Assembly (NCBI GenBank): GCA_020631735.1
Contig: CM036170.1
Span: forward strand, 69,517,737-69,581,736
Reading direction: 5' to 3'
Length of the DNA stretch: 64,000 nt
Source: Saccharum officinarum
Taxonomy: Eukaryota > Streptophyta > Magnoliopsida > Poales > Poaceae
Part shown: piece by piece, positions 32,670 through 43,719 of the stretch
Layout: every line of letters begins with the position of its first letter
Position numbering within the stretch: the first letter of the stretch is position 1
Notes under the pieces: model-generated
Database searches by the model: none
Seen by the model: only the letters and a program-made list of their open reading frames with translations
Told to the model about the DNA's origin: nothing
Translations under genes and position numbers: made by a program

Positions 32670-34373
32670 ATGCAAAGGAAGAATCCCAAAAGGGCCGCTC
32701 GTCCCAGTGGTGGTGATGGTGGTAGTGCTTCCCGGCCTGTCCGTGGAAGGACCGCCGCTCGTCCCCATGGAGGTGGTGGCGGCATTGGAGATGACAATGA
32801 TGTTGAGCCACAGGGTGTGCCTGCTCCTCTCTCGAGTATGGGACGACCCAATCCTCCGCGTCGTCATAGCGAGCAAGTGCAAGGTCAGCGTCCGGCAGGT
32901 GAGAATCCACAGCTTGCCGCTATGCAAATTGAGGGTCGCTCTATTGACCCTAATATTGTGGCTCAATCCCCCATTCAAATTGGTCTTGCCACTGCCAACC
33001 GGATGCTTTTATTTCATCAAAATGCAAATCCTCGTATGTCCGGTCCTCAAAATCAAGGTGGTTATCAACCCTCTCTTCCTGTTGATTATTCTAAGAGAGC
33101 GGGTGACTTAAGGGTGCAGCGCAGTGAGAATCCATATCAGTTCATCCGCAATCCTAGTGTGGATGTTCGTTTTTGGAGCCGCATGCATTCCGATTATTAT
33201 TACAAGGTTCTTTTCAAGAGTGGGCAGCGTGGGTCTTCTCCGCCGATATTCCAGCACAAGTGGGTGCAGCGCGCCTCTCTTGATAATCTGAACAATCCTG
33301 ACATTCACCGCTTGGTTGCTGATCTTGATGCTTGTCGTCTGCTTCCTCTTATGACGTTCCAGCATAATTGGAATGATGAGATTATCTGTCAGTTTTATGC
33401 AACTCTGTGGATTGATTCTCAGAATCTTGTACTACATTGGCTTACCCAAGGCGTCCATTACAGATGTGATTATCGGACTTTTTCACGCCTTCTTGGGTTT
33501 ACTGCTGAGGACAGGGGTGCTTCTAGTCTGTTTGATATTTTTCCAGATTCTGTCTCTCACGATGACTTAGAGGCTGCTGAGGTTTACAAGCCTGGTGCGA
33601 CTGTTGATTTCACTACCACTCATTTGAAGCCATACTTTTATGTCCTCAATAATCTCATTCGTCTCACCTTGGACCCGAAGATTGGAGATTCTATCCATCT
33701 CATGCTTGATGCTCCTAAGGTCCTTTGCCGTTTTGGCACTGGTGGTGATCGTTTTTCCATCACTGACTTCATGTGGCGTAAGATTGAGCAGGCTGCAAAT
33801 GATCCCCACAAGTCTGTGCCTTATGCTCCATATCTCATGTATATCATTGAGCAAGTGGTGGGTCGTTCATTCCATCATAATTCTGTGCACAAGTCCTACT
33901 CCGTGCGTCATTTGGGCCCCAGAGGTATTGGTGGTGGTTCCGTTCCTTCTCCCACTCATGGTCCGGCCACTCGTACTTCCTCCCGCGGTGCTTACCGTGG
34001 TGGTACTGCTACTGTTCCTCCTCGCTCCTCCTCGGAGCGTCGTCGGCGTGGTGGCGGTGTCATCAAGTATGCTTTGGGGAAGCTTTAGGAGGCCTTCTGT
34101 TACAAGGCTGAGAAGGATGATCGTCGCCTAAGGCGTATTGAGCAGCACCTACAGCTTGATCCTCCTGAGAGTCCTCTCCGTGAGTTTCGGGATCCTTTTG
34201 TCGAGTACAATGAGTTGTATGGTGCTCCTGCCTCTGGTCCTTGTGAGGAGGCTGGCCCGTCCGATGACCCTCGTGGTAAGCAGCCAGTCCCTCCATCGCC
34301 AGGGTTGGTTGACTACTCGATCGACGACGGCGACGACAGTGACGATGACCGTGACTTCTCGGAGCCTTATTAG
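32670..34373 (+). CDS. Envelope-like / plant retrotransposon ORF downstream of pol, with an internal stop
   Basis: The ORF starts with an arginine- and glycine-rich N-terminus (residues 1-50), then a proline- and glutamine-rich part. A folded-looking middle (about 140-390) has FWSRMHSDYYYKVLF, WLTQGVHYRCDYRTFSRLLG and FYVLNNLIRLTLDP. A serine/arginine-rich tail follows. The middle part resembles the 'putative plant transposon protein' type domain carried by many grass Sirevirus-like elements. A TAG at 34086-34088 interrupts the frame after 472 codons. The same frame then stays open for another 94 codons, ending in an acidic stretch and the TAG at 34371-34373. I see no clear signal peptide or transmembrane segment, so a real envelope function is doubtful. 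The ATG at 32670 follows a good TATA-plus-leader arrangement. Confidence 0.7.
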
Positions 34374-34424
34374 ACTTCGCTACCTTGGTTCTTTCTGTGC
34401 CTACCCTTTTTGGCATTTGATGCC

Positions 34425-34923
34425 AAAGGGGGAGTGTTAGGCTTATCATCTATGTAATAGGTAGTTAATGGTCGTGTAATCTTTCCAAACCTTGTGGTAA
34501 ACTATGTATGGTGGACTAAGAACTATCTGTGTGATGATGGATGATTGTAGGCTATTCACTTATGCTTATTTGTTATGTTTTCCTAGTGTTATTTTCTTGT
34601 GTTGTTTGTTGGCTTAGTTTGGCTGTGTTGTTTTTTTTAAGTCCTTTTCTTTCTTCCTTAGCCTTTCTTGTTTTTGTGTGATAAGTCATGTCTCATGCAT
34701 CACGATATAATTCTTGTCACACACTTTTAGGCACCCCACGAATTGCAAAATTTAGGGGGAGCTTCCCTTATGTATGCATATTGATTATGATCAATGTTGA
34801 GATTCAAGTTCAATGCATACACTGAGGGGGAGCCTCTCGTAAAGTTTGAAATTCAAAAATCTTCAATTCTCTACATCTTATGTAAGCCTAAGTTGGTTGT
34901 CATCAATTACCAAAAAGGGGGAG
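34425..34923 (+). other. Four polypurine tracts upstream of the 3' LTR
   Basis: GGGGGAG runs occur at 34425-34434, 34754-34761, 34825-34832 and 34912-34923. The last lies immediately before the 3' LTR and should be the functional plus-strand primer. The first abuts a short inverted repeat (TTTGGCA and TGCCAAA, 5-nt loop). Multiplied polypurine tracts are a known feature of Sireviruses. Confidence 0.8.
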
Positions 34924-34925
34924 TT

Positions 34926-36508
34926 TGTAAGTGCATTCGCCCCCGTTGTGGGTTTTGGATAATTAATGACAATCAAATTAGGGACTAACATGTCTATCTA
35001 AGTGAATATGCAGGTGTTAGTTCAATGAAAGAATTTGTATGGTCACATTTGGTGATGTTAGCACCCTCAATTCCTTTGGTTGGAAAGCATTCCGTCTCAA
35101 GTGGGTCGATTAGATCTTATCTTTTGACTTGAGATATAGGAAACGCCGCACTATCAAGAGGGATACAAATTAGGCTATCTAGAAGGAAAACTTGTGCTCA
35201 ATTTGTGTTTGTTTAAGCGTTTGAGAGACACCTTTGCACTCACGGACACTTGGAGAAGTGTTTTATGCCTGGGAGTACCGGTAGTACCGGTGAACCACCG
35301 GTAGTACCGGTAGGCATAAATCCCGCCGGTGTCAGCGCCTTAATTCTGCGGGTTTTTTGTTCTAGCGGTAGTATCGGTGGTGGACCGGTAGTACCGGCCA
35401 TTGACCGGTAGTACCGGTGAAAGCCCGGTAGTACCGGTAAGTCTTTTTCCCGCAAAACTTGTCTTCGCCAAAATCTGTACTACCGGTGGTACCGGTGAAA
35501 GACCGGTAGTACCGGTAGGCTATTTTCTCGCAAAGTCTCCAGTAGGTTGACTGTAACGGTCGGATTCCTTAGGACCGGTAGTACCGGTGGGTGCTCACCG
35601 GTAGTACCGGTACCGCTTCAAAGATAAGAGTATAAATAGCTCTCCCCTTCATTTCTAACCGTTGCCCACACCATTTACTCCCACCTACCTTCAGACAAAC
35701 AGCTCTCAAGCATTGACTCACCCTCTCTCTCTTCCTCTTTGTTCTCAAATCGAATCCCTTGCCAGATCTGTGCATAGAGGAGAGATTTAAGAGTGGAAAG
35801 CTTCGTTTCACATCTTGAGCACTTGATTCCCCTCCTAGTTGGCTTGGTTTGTGTTCATTACTCTTGGGTTCTTGGAACCCTAGCCGGCTAGGTGTTCTTC
35901 GTGGTTGCCCGTGTTGTTCTACTTGTGAGGGCACCCCGAAGTGTTTGTATCACCCTTGTTTTCTTAGTGGAAATCTTGGGCTAACCTTTGTGGTTGCTTG
36001 AGGGAGGCAAGGAGGTGGAAGAGACTCTGACCTTAGTGGTCACCTCAACAACGAGGACGTAGGAACTCCTTAGTGGGGTTGCCGAACCTCGGGTTAAATC
36101 TTGTGTTCTGCGTGCTTGTTGTTGTTGTTATTTGTGTTCTCTCGAGATATTACTTGTTCTTTGTGTTCTCCCTCTTTCATATCTCTTTCATAGGTTGTGG
36201 GTGCTCGATCTACTACTTGGTGAAGGAACAAGAAAGGAGAGTTCATAAACTTCATCAACATCATCTTCGGTAGTGGGGTAAAACTCAGATCTGAAATCAC
36301 AACTCGCAAATCTCTGATTTCTTAGTTTCAGTAGGGTACCGGTAGTACCGGTGGTCTACGTCGGTAGTACCGGTGATCCCTCACCGGTAGTACCGGTCCA
36401 AACCAACCGGTAGTACCGGTCAGTGTTTTAACTTCCGCGTTGAGTTTTGAGTTTCAGGTTTTTAGATCCGCCTATTCACCCCCCCTCTAGGCCTATTAGA
36501 TCCTTTCA
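34926..36508 (+). repeat. 3' LTR of the Sirevirus-like element
   Basis: 1583 bp, differing from the 5' LTR by about nine substitutions and one extra C in a C-run. Eight of the nine are transitions, and five fall in CpG sites, including two within the repeated ACCGGT motif. TATAAATAG is at 35631. The 3' flank CTATT (36509-36513) completes the target duplication. Confidence 0.95.
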
Positions 36509-36513
36509 CTATT

Positions 36514-37211
36514 ACATGGTTACTTGATGACTTGCGGCTTAGAGATTTACTTTTCGTGCCATTCTTTTCAATTCGTGTGAAAACGGACATTCATATTGTG
36601 CCAAGATTTGTGCTTCTCTAGATCATACAGGCATGAGAGGCTTGGTGATTTATCTAATGTGTTTTAATTCTCTTAGAATTGGACCCATACCATGTTTGGA
36701 CATGTTGCTGTAATTCATAGGTATTTAAAAGAGTGATGGACCACAAAAACTCTCAGTATTTATATAGTATACGATGTGACCAAACCCAATATGTCTTAGA
36801 ATCAAACTCTGTGCTATCATACGACGTCCTAGAGAAAATTCTTTCAATGACATCTAAAATTATACACATCCTTTATACTATGCTATTAAAAAATAGAGTT
36901 TTCCTTCATTACTATTCATTCATACCTTTTCATATCTTACTATATGCCACTTGAAATTATAGCTTGTTTTGATTGTTATTCATTTAGGCTTTTTCATGCC
37001 TTATTATATGCCAACACTATCAATTTTATATATTTTTCCAACAATTAAATGTTGTGCGAACAAAAATCATGAACACTATATATATATATATATAATGAAT
37101 GTTCTTGAGGGCATTGTCACGAAAGGATTGAATGATCACAAAGAAAATGCTTCCACATGTTTCTAATAAAGGTAAAAGTTTGCATTTTTTATTTTCACTT
37201 AAGAGAAATGT
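36514..37211. other. No gene recognised
   Basis: AT-rich sequence to the right of the retrotransposon, with a short TA tract at about 37078-37094 and only chance ORFs. Confidence 0.5.
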
Positions 37212-37220
37212 ATTTGCAAA

Positions 37221-37951
37221 GGGCAATGCTACGGTACTCCTTTTACTTACTGGGAGGTAATACCTCAAATAAATCTGAGTCATTGGTTTTTTTAGATTTT
37301 TAAACTAATTAATTCATCTAGAAAAAGAAAAAATATTCTCAAATTCCTCTAATCACGGAAGATATGGTTGGGCACACAACCCCTTCCTTGTTCATTTGCA
37401 TGGCCGCATCCTTCCTTCCTTCTGACTGTCGCCGCGTCCTTCCTTTTGCGTGATATTTTTATCTTAAAAGTGGTAGACTTCTTTTTTATTACAAACTCAA
37501 ATAAAAAATATACATCACAATATAATTGAGCTGTGAACTTTAACGATTTAAAATATATTACACGTCAACACGTTACATAATCAAGTGTGTACATTATACT
37601 AATTCAATTAAAACTATATATTACATAACTGAGAGGGCCAATGAAACATGTAGCTATTGTAAAGTTCCGTAGATGCACATAAAAATTCATGTACGCATGT
37701 ATGTCTGGCACGAGTTACGACTGCATCAAGAAATAGTTAGTTTACAAAATTATATTATTCAAATTTGCAAAAAATAAATAATTCATCGTATTTAATTAAT
37801 AGATCATGTGTGCATCAATTAGATCTAAAAGAAGATATTTATATATACAACTTTCCTTATTTCACTTATTATCTCCTAGAAAGTAATAGATAATTTCAAC
37901 CATTCGATCTAACTAAATGAACAGCTATTTGGGTGTACCATAGCAAAGCCC
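37221..37951. mobile_element. Mutator-like non-autonomous element with 9-bp target duplication
   Basis: A 731-bp AT-rich element has ends GGGCAATGCTACGGTACTCC and, inverted, GGGCTTTGCTATGGTACACC (16 of 20 match). It is flanked by ATTTGCAAA at 37212-37220 and 37952-37960. A 9-bp duplication is the hallmark of the Mutator superfamily. It has no coding capacity. Confidence 0.85.
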
Positions 37952-37960
37952 ATTTGCAAA

Positions 37961-38460
37961 TTGACATTAGTGGCACACGAGGCAAGGAAAAAAAATTAAT
38001 TGCAATGAAGAGAAGATGTAATTTTGGATGGCATATGGGGAATAGATATGGCTTTCAATGGCATATAAGGAATTTTCTTCTGTATGTTATGGGCTTTTAG
38101 GAGAACCTTATCCCGCGCTCTAGATCTAAATATTTTTTAAGTAATATGCTATTTCTTTTTCTTAACTCGAACATTTTCATGGGAACCTTTATTTTCTTTG
38201 TTAAATATCTTTTTCTTCTGAGATAAAACATTTTTTTGTCATTTCCTATGGGAGCCAAAAAAAATCAAAGTTCGAGCTTCACTTACAATTTGCGACAAAA
38301 TTACTTGCAACAGTGTATGCGAGCCGCGGCGCTATGAGCCTATTACATCCGCGTCTGGAACACCGAACACGCCCACCGAACACACCACGTCTGGAGCGCG
38401 CAACAGTGAACACACCAGACCAGACCAGAGTACCAAACGCACAGCCCCCTTCCCCGTCAC
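37961..38460. other. Upstream region of the SUVH gene
   Basis: AT-rich up to about 38280, then increasingly GC-rich. The probable transcription start of SUVH lies in the GC-rich part, between about 38400 and 38600. Confidence 0.4.
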
Positions 38461-38705
38461 AACTCACAAGACACAAGGCGAGAAGCTCGAGCATTGTCCC
38501 CGAGGAGCGAGGGGAGAAGAGGAGAAAAAACCCAGCCCACCGTCCCACCCCAAGTCCCAAACCACAACGCCCCCAGTTCCCTCCGTCCCTTCCCCTGCCG
38601 CCGAGAGCCGCCGCCCAGGAGATCACGCCCTCATCGGTCATGGATTCCGTCTAGCCTCCGCTCCGCTCGTCCGCACCCGCTCCAAGCAGCCGCAGCGGTG
38701 ATCAG

Positions 38706-39904
38706 GTGAGGTGCCCTTCCTTGTTCCTTCCACTGCTACATCGGTGCGCGACTTCTCGAGACCGTCGCCCGCCGCTTGCAAACTCTCGCTTCCACGAATC
38801 AATCCGGTCGCTTGTCTTTGTTTCCCTTCTCGCACGCGTTTCGGCTCTCATTTCTCGCCCCGACCCCGCCGGTGCCGGAAGCTAGAGGGCCAGTGCCCCA
38901 GTCCAAGGGCGCTGCTTTGCTCCACCATCAACGCGGCACTTCCTGGCGAACCCGCCGTTGGGTAGGCTGCGCGCGCCCCTCTTTTCCCTCTAGACCCTAT
39001 TTAGGTCTGAAAGTTCCGAAATTTGCCGGGGAAAGCCCCTACTAACTATCGTAGTTTCCTGTATGTACTAGAAAATTTGATGGTTTGCGATCACAAACAC
39101 ACAATTTGCCATATTCGAGTTTGGAATCTTGGAGTTCATGCGTCCAAAGCAGACATTTTTGTTGAAACTTTCTTTTTAGTTGGATGAAGATCATTTCTTT
39201 TTTGGTTGGTTGGTTGGTTTTGGGGGGGACGAGGGTTTTATTTGGCTGTTGAATGTTCTACTTGTTTGGTCTTGGGGAGGAGGGGCATGCATGCTAGAGT
39301 GGGAGAGGAACCTACCTACCGACCGAGCTTCAAATGGGTTTGCCGGTTTGGCGAATCAGCCAGAGGTGACTCAGGTGAGGCGCCACTGGTTGAGAAATGG
39401 GAATTCAGCGGACACCTGAATGGTAGAGCTAACCATCATTGATGATTCAGTGAAAAGGGCAGACCCAGTGCCGGAGGCTCCCACACGAGTGGGGTCTGGG
39501 GAAGGGAATAACCGAAGCAAAGTCTTACCCCTGCAGAAATTCTGCAGAGCGACGGCTTCGAACCCAGGACCTGGTGACTCGGCGAGCTAGCACTCACCAA
39601 CTGCACCAGGCCTGCCCTTCATCATTGATGATTCAGCATTGTTAGGAAATGAGAATGCAGTCAGTCATGTCCTGAATTTTCTGTAATGGCTAAATCAATA
39701 GACAATAGGTGTTCTGTGACTAGACCAAATCAGCTAGTTATACAGCCACGTGTTGTCCATGATCCTTTAGTCTGATATATTCCTCTCTGTCACTTGGTGA
39801 AGTGTGCAAATATAAGTTAGGAAGTCACATGTGAATCCTAAACACTGTTTATTTTTTCCCCGTTTTGTTAATCAGATACTGATGACATGATCATGTTCAC
39901 ACAG
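38706..39904 (+). other. 5' UTR intron of the SUVH gene
   Basis: A good donor (ATCAG then GTGAGGTG at 38706) and an acceptor (TTCACACAG ending at 39904) bound a 1.2-kb intron between a GC-rich leader exon and the exon with the start codon. Alternative acceptors nearby (TACTGCAG at 39920) are possible. It contains the SINE at 39451-39619. Confidence 0.6.
39451..39619 (-). mobile_element. tRNA-derived SINE (Au-type) in the SUVH 5' UTR intron
   Basis: A 169-bp element on the minus strand shows the RNA polymerase III promoter: A box TGGTGCAGTTGGTGAG and B box GGTTCGAAGCC. The body and end (CTTCCCCAGACCCCACTCG, GCACTGGGTCTGCCC) match the Au SINE type known from grasses. It is flanked by a perfect 17-bp duplication, CATCATTGATGATTCAG, at 39434-39450 and 39620-39636. 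Confidence 0.88.
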
Positions 39905-39927
39905 GAACTCAACTACTGCAGGTTCAG

Positions 39928-42150
39928 ATGAACCGTCCATCGAATTTCATGCCTACTCCTGAACAGGATGTTCTGGATGTAAAGCCCTTGAGGACATTGG
40001 CTCCCATGTTCCCTGCACCCCTGGGTGTCAATACATTTAACCAGTCAACCACACCACCATTGATATTCGTCACTCCTGCTGGACAATTTCAAGGGGGTTT
40101 TGGTGCTTGGAACAATTCTGCTGCCAAATCATTTTTCGCTTTTGGTGGCGAGGATGCTAGTGGAGGCAAGGCTCACAAATTTGATGATCAGAATACTGGT
40201 AGTGGCAAGGCTGCCACTTTTGGTGATCAGGATGCTTTTGGTAGCCAGAATGTCGCCACTGGTGTGCAGGATGCTGCTGGAGGCCAGACTGCAACAGATT
40301 GGACGTCAGATGTGAGTGCCAATCCTATTGGCCCAATTGATGCCACTCCCATTTCAGCTTACAGGTCAACACAGCCTAATGTTATATTACTGGATGATGA
40401 TGACGACGACGACGCTGATGAGCCTTATGCTGCTAACAAGACATCAGCATCTGGACGCAAGATCAAGAGGCCATCCCACCTCAGCGGATACAATGTGAGC
40501 GATGGTTTGGTAAGTGACAGCTCCAACAGCATGAAGATTAAGCGCCCCAAATCCTCTCACAAGAAAGCTGCTGCTGACAATGAGCATGCCTTGCTTCCTC
40601 CATCTGATGATCCCAGGGAGACTGTGGAGGCAGTTCTCATGACCTTTGAGGCATTGCGGCGTAGGCATCTCCAATTGGATGAGGCACAAGAGACTAACAA
40701 ACGTGCAGATCTGAAGGCTAGTGCCATCATGATGGCCAAGAATATCAGGGCCAACTCTGGGAGGAGGATAGGGGTTGTTCCTGGAGTTGAAATAGGGGAC
40801 ATTTTCTACTTCAGGATGGAGCTATGTATTATCGGGCTGCATGCTCCTAGCATGGCCGGAATTGACTATATGACTGCCAAGTTTGGTGATGAGGATGATT
40901 CTGTTGCAATATGTATTGTCGCTGCAGGTGGTTATGACAACAACGATGATGATACAGATGTACTGGTTTACAGCGGTTCAGGAGGTAATAGCAAGAACAG
41001 TGAGGAGAGGCATGACCAGAAGCTTGAGAGGGGTAACCTGGCTCTTGAAAGGAGCTTGTCCAGAAAAAATGTAATCCGTGTGGTTCGGGGCTATAAGGAT
41101 CCAGGTTGCTTGACTGGGAAGGTTTATATTTATGATGGCCTCTATAGGATTCACGAGTCATGGAAGGAGAAAACGAAGAGTGGAATATTTTGTTTTAAGT
41201 ACAAGCTGCTGCGAGAGCCAGGACAACCTGATGGGGTTGCAATCTGGAAGATGTCCCAGAAATGGGTAGAGAATCCAATAACTAGAGGCAGTGTTTTACA
41301 TCCTGATCTATCATCTGGTGCAGAAAATCTCCCAGTGTTTCTTGTTAATGACATTGACAGTGATAAAGGGCCACACCATTTCACCTATACCACTCAGGTC
41401 GAACACTTGAGACCACTCAGTTCTGTGAAACCTTTAGAGGGTTGCAGATGCCTTAGTGTTTGTCTGCCTGGTGATGCCAACTGCTGTTGTGCACAGCGTA
41501 ATGGAGGCAGCTTACCTTACAGCTCATCGGGATTGCTTGTATGCCGCAAGACTATGGTTTATGAATGCAGTGAATCCTGTCGGTGTTCTTTCAATTGCCG
41601 TAACAGAGTGACCCAGAAAGGAGTTAGGATCCACTTTGAGGTCTTTAAAACTGGAAATCGAGGCTGGGGTCTTCGTTCATGGGACCCTATACGGGCTGGT
41701 TCATTTATATGCGAGTATGTTGGTGAGGTTATTGATGATGCTAGCATTAATTTGAATGATATTGAAGATGATTATATATTTCAGACTTTGTGCCCTGGTG
41801 AGAGGACATTAAAATGGAATTACGGACCTGAATTGATAGGGGAGCAAAGCACAGATATTTCAGCTGATACCTTTGAGGCTCTACCCATCAAGATAAGTGC
41901 TAAAAGAATGGGAAACACCTCACGTTTCATCAACCATAGTTGTGCTCCTAACGTCTTTTGGCAGCCAGTTCAGTTTGACCATGAAGATGGTCATCGGCCG
42001 CATATCATGTTCTTTGCTTTGAAGCATATTCCTCCCATGACAGAGTTGACTTATGACTATGGTGACATTGGAGCTGATTCTAGTGTACGGTCTCCTAGAG
42101 CAAAGAACTGCCTTTGTGGATCCTCAAATTGTCGGGGATTCTTTATCTGA
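39928..42150 (+). CDS. SUVH1: SUVH1/3-type histone H3 lysine-9 methyltransferase
   Basis: A 740-residue intronless CDS. Enzymes of this family bind methylated DNA through the SRA/YDG domain and methylate H3K9, or act as methylation readers, in the nucleus. Layout: N-terminal proline-rich part (1-50); a glycine/glutamine-rich stretch with imperfect repeats (about 60-115); an aspartate run (about 155-163); SRA/YDG from GVVPGVEIGDIFYFRMEL (about 281) to YKLLREPG (about 426); cysteine-rich pre-SET (about 507-557, CRCLSVCLPGDANCCC); SET (about 567-710) with NRGWGLRSWD, the catalytic NHSCAPNV (about 668) and ELTYDYG (about 707); post-SET CLCGSSNCRG at the end. All catalytic and zinc-binding blocks are present. 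Lack of introns in the CDS is usual for the SUVH1/3 group. The ATG at 39928 follows the intron acceptor by 23 nt. The subgroup is inferred from the N-terminus. Confidence 0.92.
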   Translation: MNRPSNFMPTPEQDVLDVKPLRTLAPMFPAPLGVNTFNQSTTPPLIFVTPAGQFQGGFGAWNNSAAKSFFAFGGEDASGGKAHKFDDQNTGSGKAATFGDQDAFGSQNVATGVQDAAGGQTATDWTSDVSANPIGPIDATPISAYRSTQPNVILLDDDDDDDADEPYAANKTSASGRKIKRPSHLSGYNVSDGLVSDSSNSMKIKRPKSSHKKAAADNEHALLPPSDDPRETVEAVLMTFEALRRRHLQLDEAQETNKRADLKASAIMMAKNIRANSGRRIGVVPGVEIGDIFYFRMELCIIGLHAPSMAGIDYMTAKFGDEDDSVAICIVAAGGYDNNDDDTDVLVYSGSGGNSKNSEERHDQKLERGNLALERSLSRKNVIRVVRGYKDPGCLTGKVYIYDGLYRIHESWKEKTKSGIFCFKYKLLREPGQPDGVAIWKMSQKWVENPITRGSVLHPDLSSGAENLPVFLVNDIDSDKGPHHFTYTTQVEHLRPLSSVKPLEGCRCLSVCLPGDANCCCAQRNGGSLPYSSSGLLVCRKTMVYECSESCRCSFNCRNRVTQKGVRIHFEVFKTGNRGWGLRSWDPIRAGSFICEYVGEVIDDASINLNDIEDDYIFQTLCPGERTLKWNYGPELIGEQSTDISADTFEALPIKISAKRMGNTSRFINHSCAPNVFWQPVQFDHEDGHRPHIMFFALKHIPPMTELTYDYGDIGADSSVRSPRAKNCLCGSSNCRGFFI

Positions 42151-43719
42151 CCGTGGAAGATGCATATTCTATCTATCAACATTCAAATCTACCAGCTAGG
42201 TAAAAACATCTATTGATCTTTTTTTGGTTCTGAGCATCAGCCATGCTTCTAGTTACCAATGAAGTTCCTGGGCTTTCTTGTTCCGTCTAAGGGGTTGAGT
42301 TTTCATAGGCAACCGGTTTGTGTTGGTACTATTAACTATTCCTGTATAGCTTTATTTGCTGTTGATGTTTCTTACTGTGAAACCATGCTGCTAGTTAATT
42401 TTGGTCTATCTGTCGATGTATCTTCCATCCTACACAAGTTTTATCCATGCACTGTGTCTCATGATGTTGGCCAGAAGGCCCAGAACCATCTTTGTTGTCT
42501 CAAGAATGGGATTTTGTCGTTAACAAATTCTTGGCGCTGTTGACTTCAAATTGTTGTGCTGATTCAACAGCTAATGTCGCAAGACAGCATCAAATTTTCA
42601 TCATCCAAAATTATCAGTCCATGTGAAAATATTTTATGTGACATTTTCAATCTAATCCACCTATATTTGTGGAAACATGTAGTGGAACGATCTCTTACTA
42701 ATGGTCTTACATTTTTCGCAGATCCTTTTTGGTGGCACCTGAAGGAAAAGTAGGACTGTTCGAATGGCTTACGTCACTCTGTCATTGTGGAACCATTAAA
42801 GTAATTAATGTCAAGCTTTTATATGCCCATTCAGCAATTAACGCACAACTGCTCCTTCTGTGGGGAAGAATGTTGGTCTTGCAAGATAATTTTGTATAGT
42901 TTGTAGACTTGTAGAGCATTTAGTGCTGCTAATCTTGTGCACCTTAAGTCTTTTGGCCCTTCAGGTGGTTTAACAGAAGTTACTGAACCCTTGTCAACTA
43001 TGAATTCAAGTAGGATATTCAGATTACCGCTGGTATGCTGACATATGATGGTTTAATGGTACCTTCTCGTTTATTGTTTGGTTTCAGTTAGTTTCTTGGA
43101 ATGAACTCTCTCGTATATTGATTTGTTTCAGTTAGTGTCTTCGAATGTGTATACGAGGGCCTTTACGATGGTGTTCTGATTGTTTTCCGTATTGTTCCGG
43201 CCTCCCATGATTTTGGAGCCAACAAAGAACTCAAATGGATTCACTTGTTGGTTGTCTGTAATTCCGTATGTTTGACGGTTTCCTGATTAATTAGACGAGA
43301 AAAAGTTCCGTAAACCCAACGAATTTGATGTTATATTTAGCCAGACAATGATGTGGTTCGTTTGCTTGATGCTGTTTTAATTGAGTACGGAAATTAAGAA
43401 AAGAACACTTCGTATAAGCACAAAATCAGTTCTCCTAGGCAGCTCGCCTGCCAGGCTGTTCCTGGCCCCAGCTCGCCTAGGCAGAGTAGAGCAAACAGAA
43501 CCCGTCGACAGGGGTAGCCTAGTGGGATCTCTGCTATGTTAAGATTTTTCAGAATACAGTATCACAACTCTTTCCAGCTGCAACTGATACATTGGGTACA
43601 TGACTACGGTTGCATTTACAAATACATGGGCAAATTTTGCCAAACTCAAAGCTCACCCCATTGGGAACAAAAAATGGCTATGCTACAAAAGTTTGAAGAC
43701 ACAAATGAATATATATTGG
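42151..43719. other. 3' UTRs of the convergent SUVH and exostosin genes
   Basis: No coding sequence seen. A possible 3' UTR intron of SUVH runs from about 42200 (AGCTAG then GTAAAAAC) to about 42720 (TTTTCGCAG). The two genes are tail to tail. Confidence 0.4.

Larger units (their letters stand above)
25584..36508 (+). mobile_element. Complete Sirevirus-like Ty1/copia LTR retrotransposon with envelope-like ORF
   Basis: A 10,925-bp element has 1582- and 1583-bp LTRs (TG...CA ends), a 5-bp target duplication, a primer binding site and a polypurine tract. Order: 5' LTR, gag, protease-integrase, RT-RNase H, a 606-bp spacer with promoter-like motifs, an envelope-like ORF, multiplied polypurine tracts, 3' LTR. 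Integrase before RT places it in Ty1/copia. The extra ORF, multiplied polypurine tracts and repeated LTR palindromes point to the Sirevirus lineage (SIRE/Maximus type). All four main ORFs are in the same frame. I count about nine substitutions and one indel between the LTRs, so insertion was recent. In-frame stops interrupt pol and the envelope-like ORF, and the gag looks shortened, so this copy is probably not autonomous. Confidence 0.95.

Noticed and set aside
32670..34373. A functional viral-type envelope protein
   Set aside because: No clear signal peptide or membrane segment is visible and the frame has an internal stop; only the position after pol is envelope-like.
39451..39619. A tRNA gene (A and B boxes present)
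   Set aside because: No cloverleaf with anticodon arm; the long body and the 17-bp target duplication identify a SINE.
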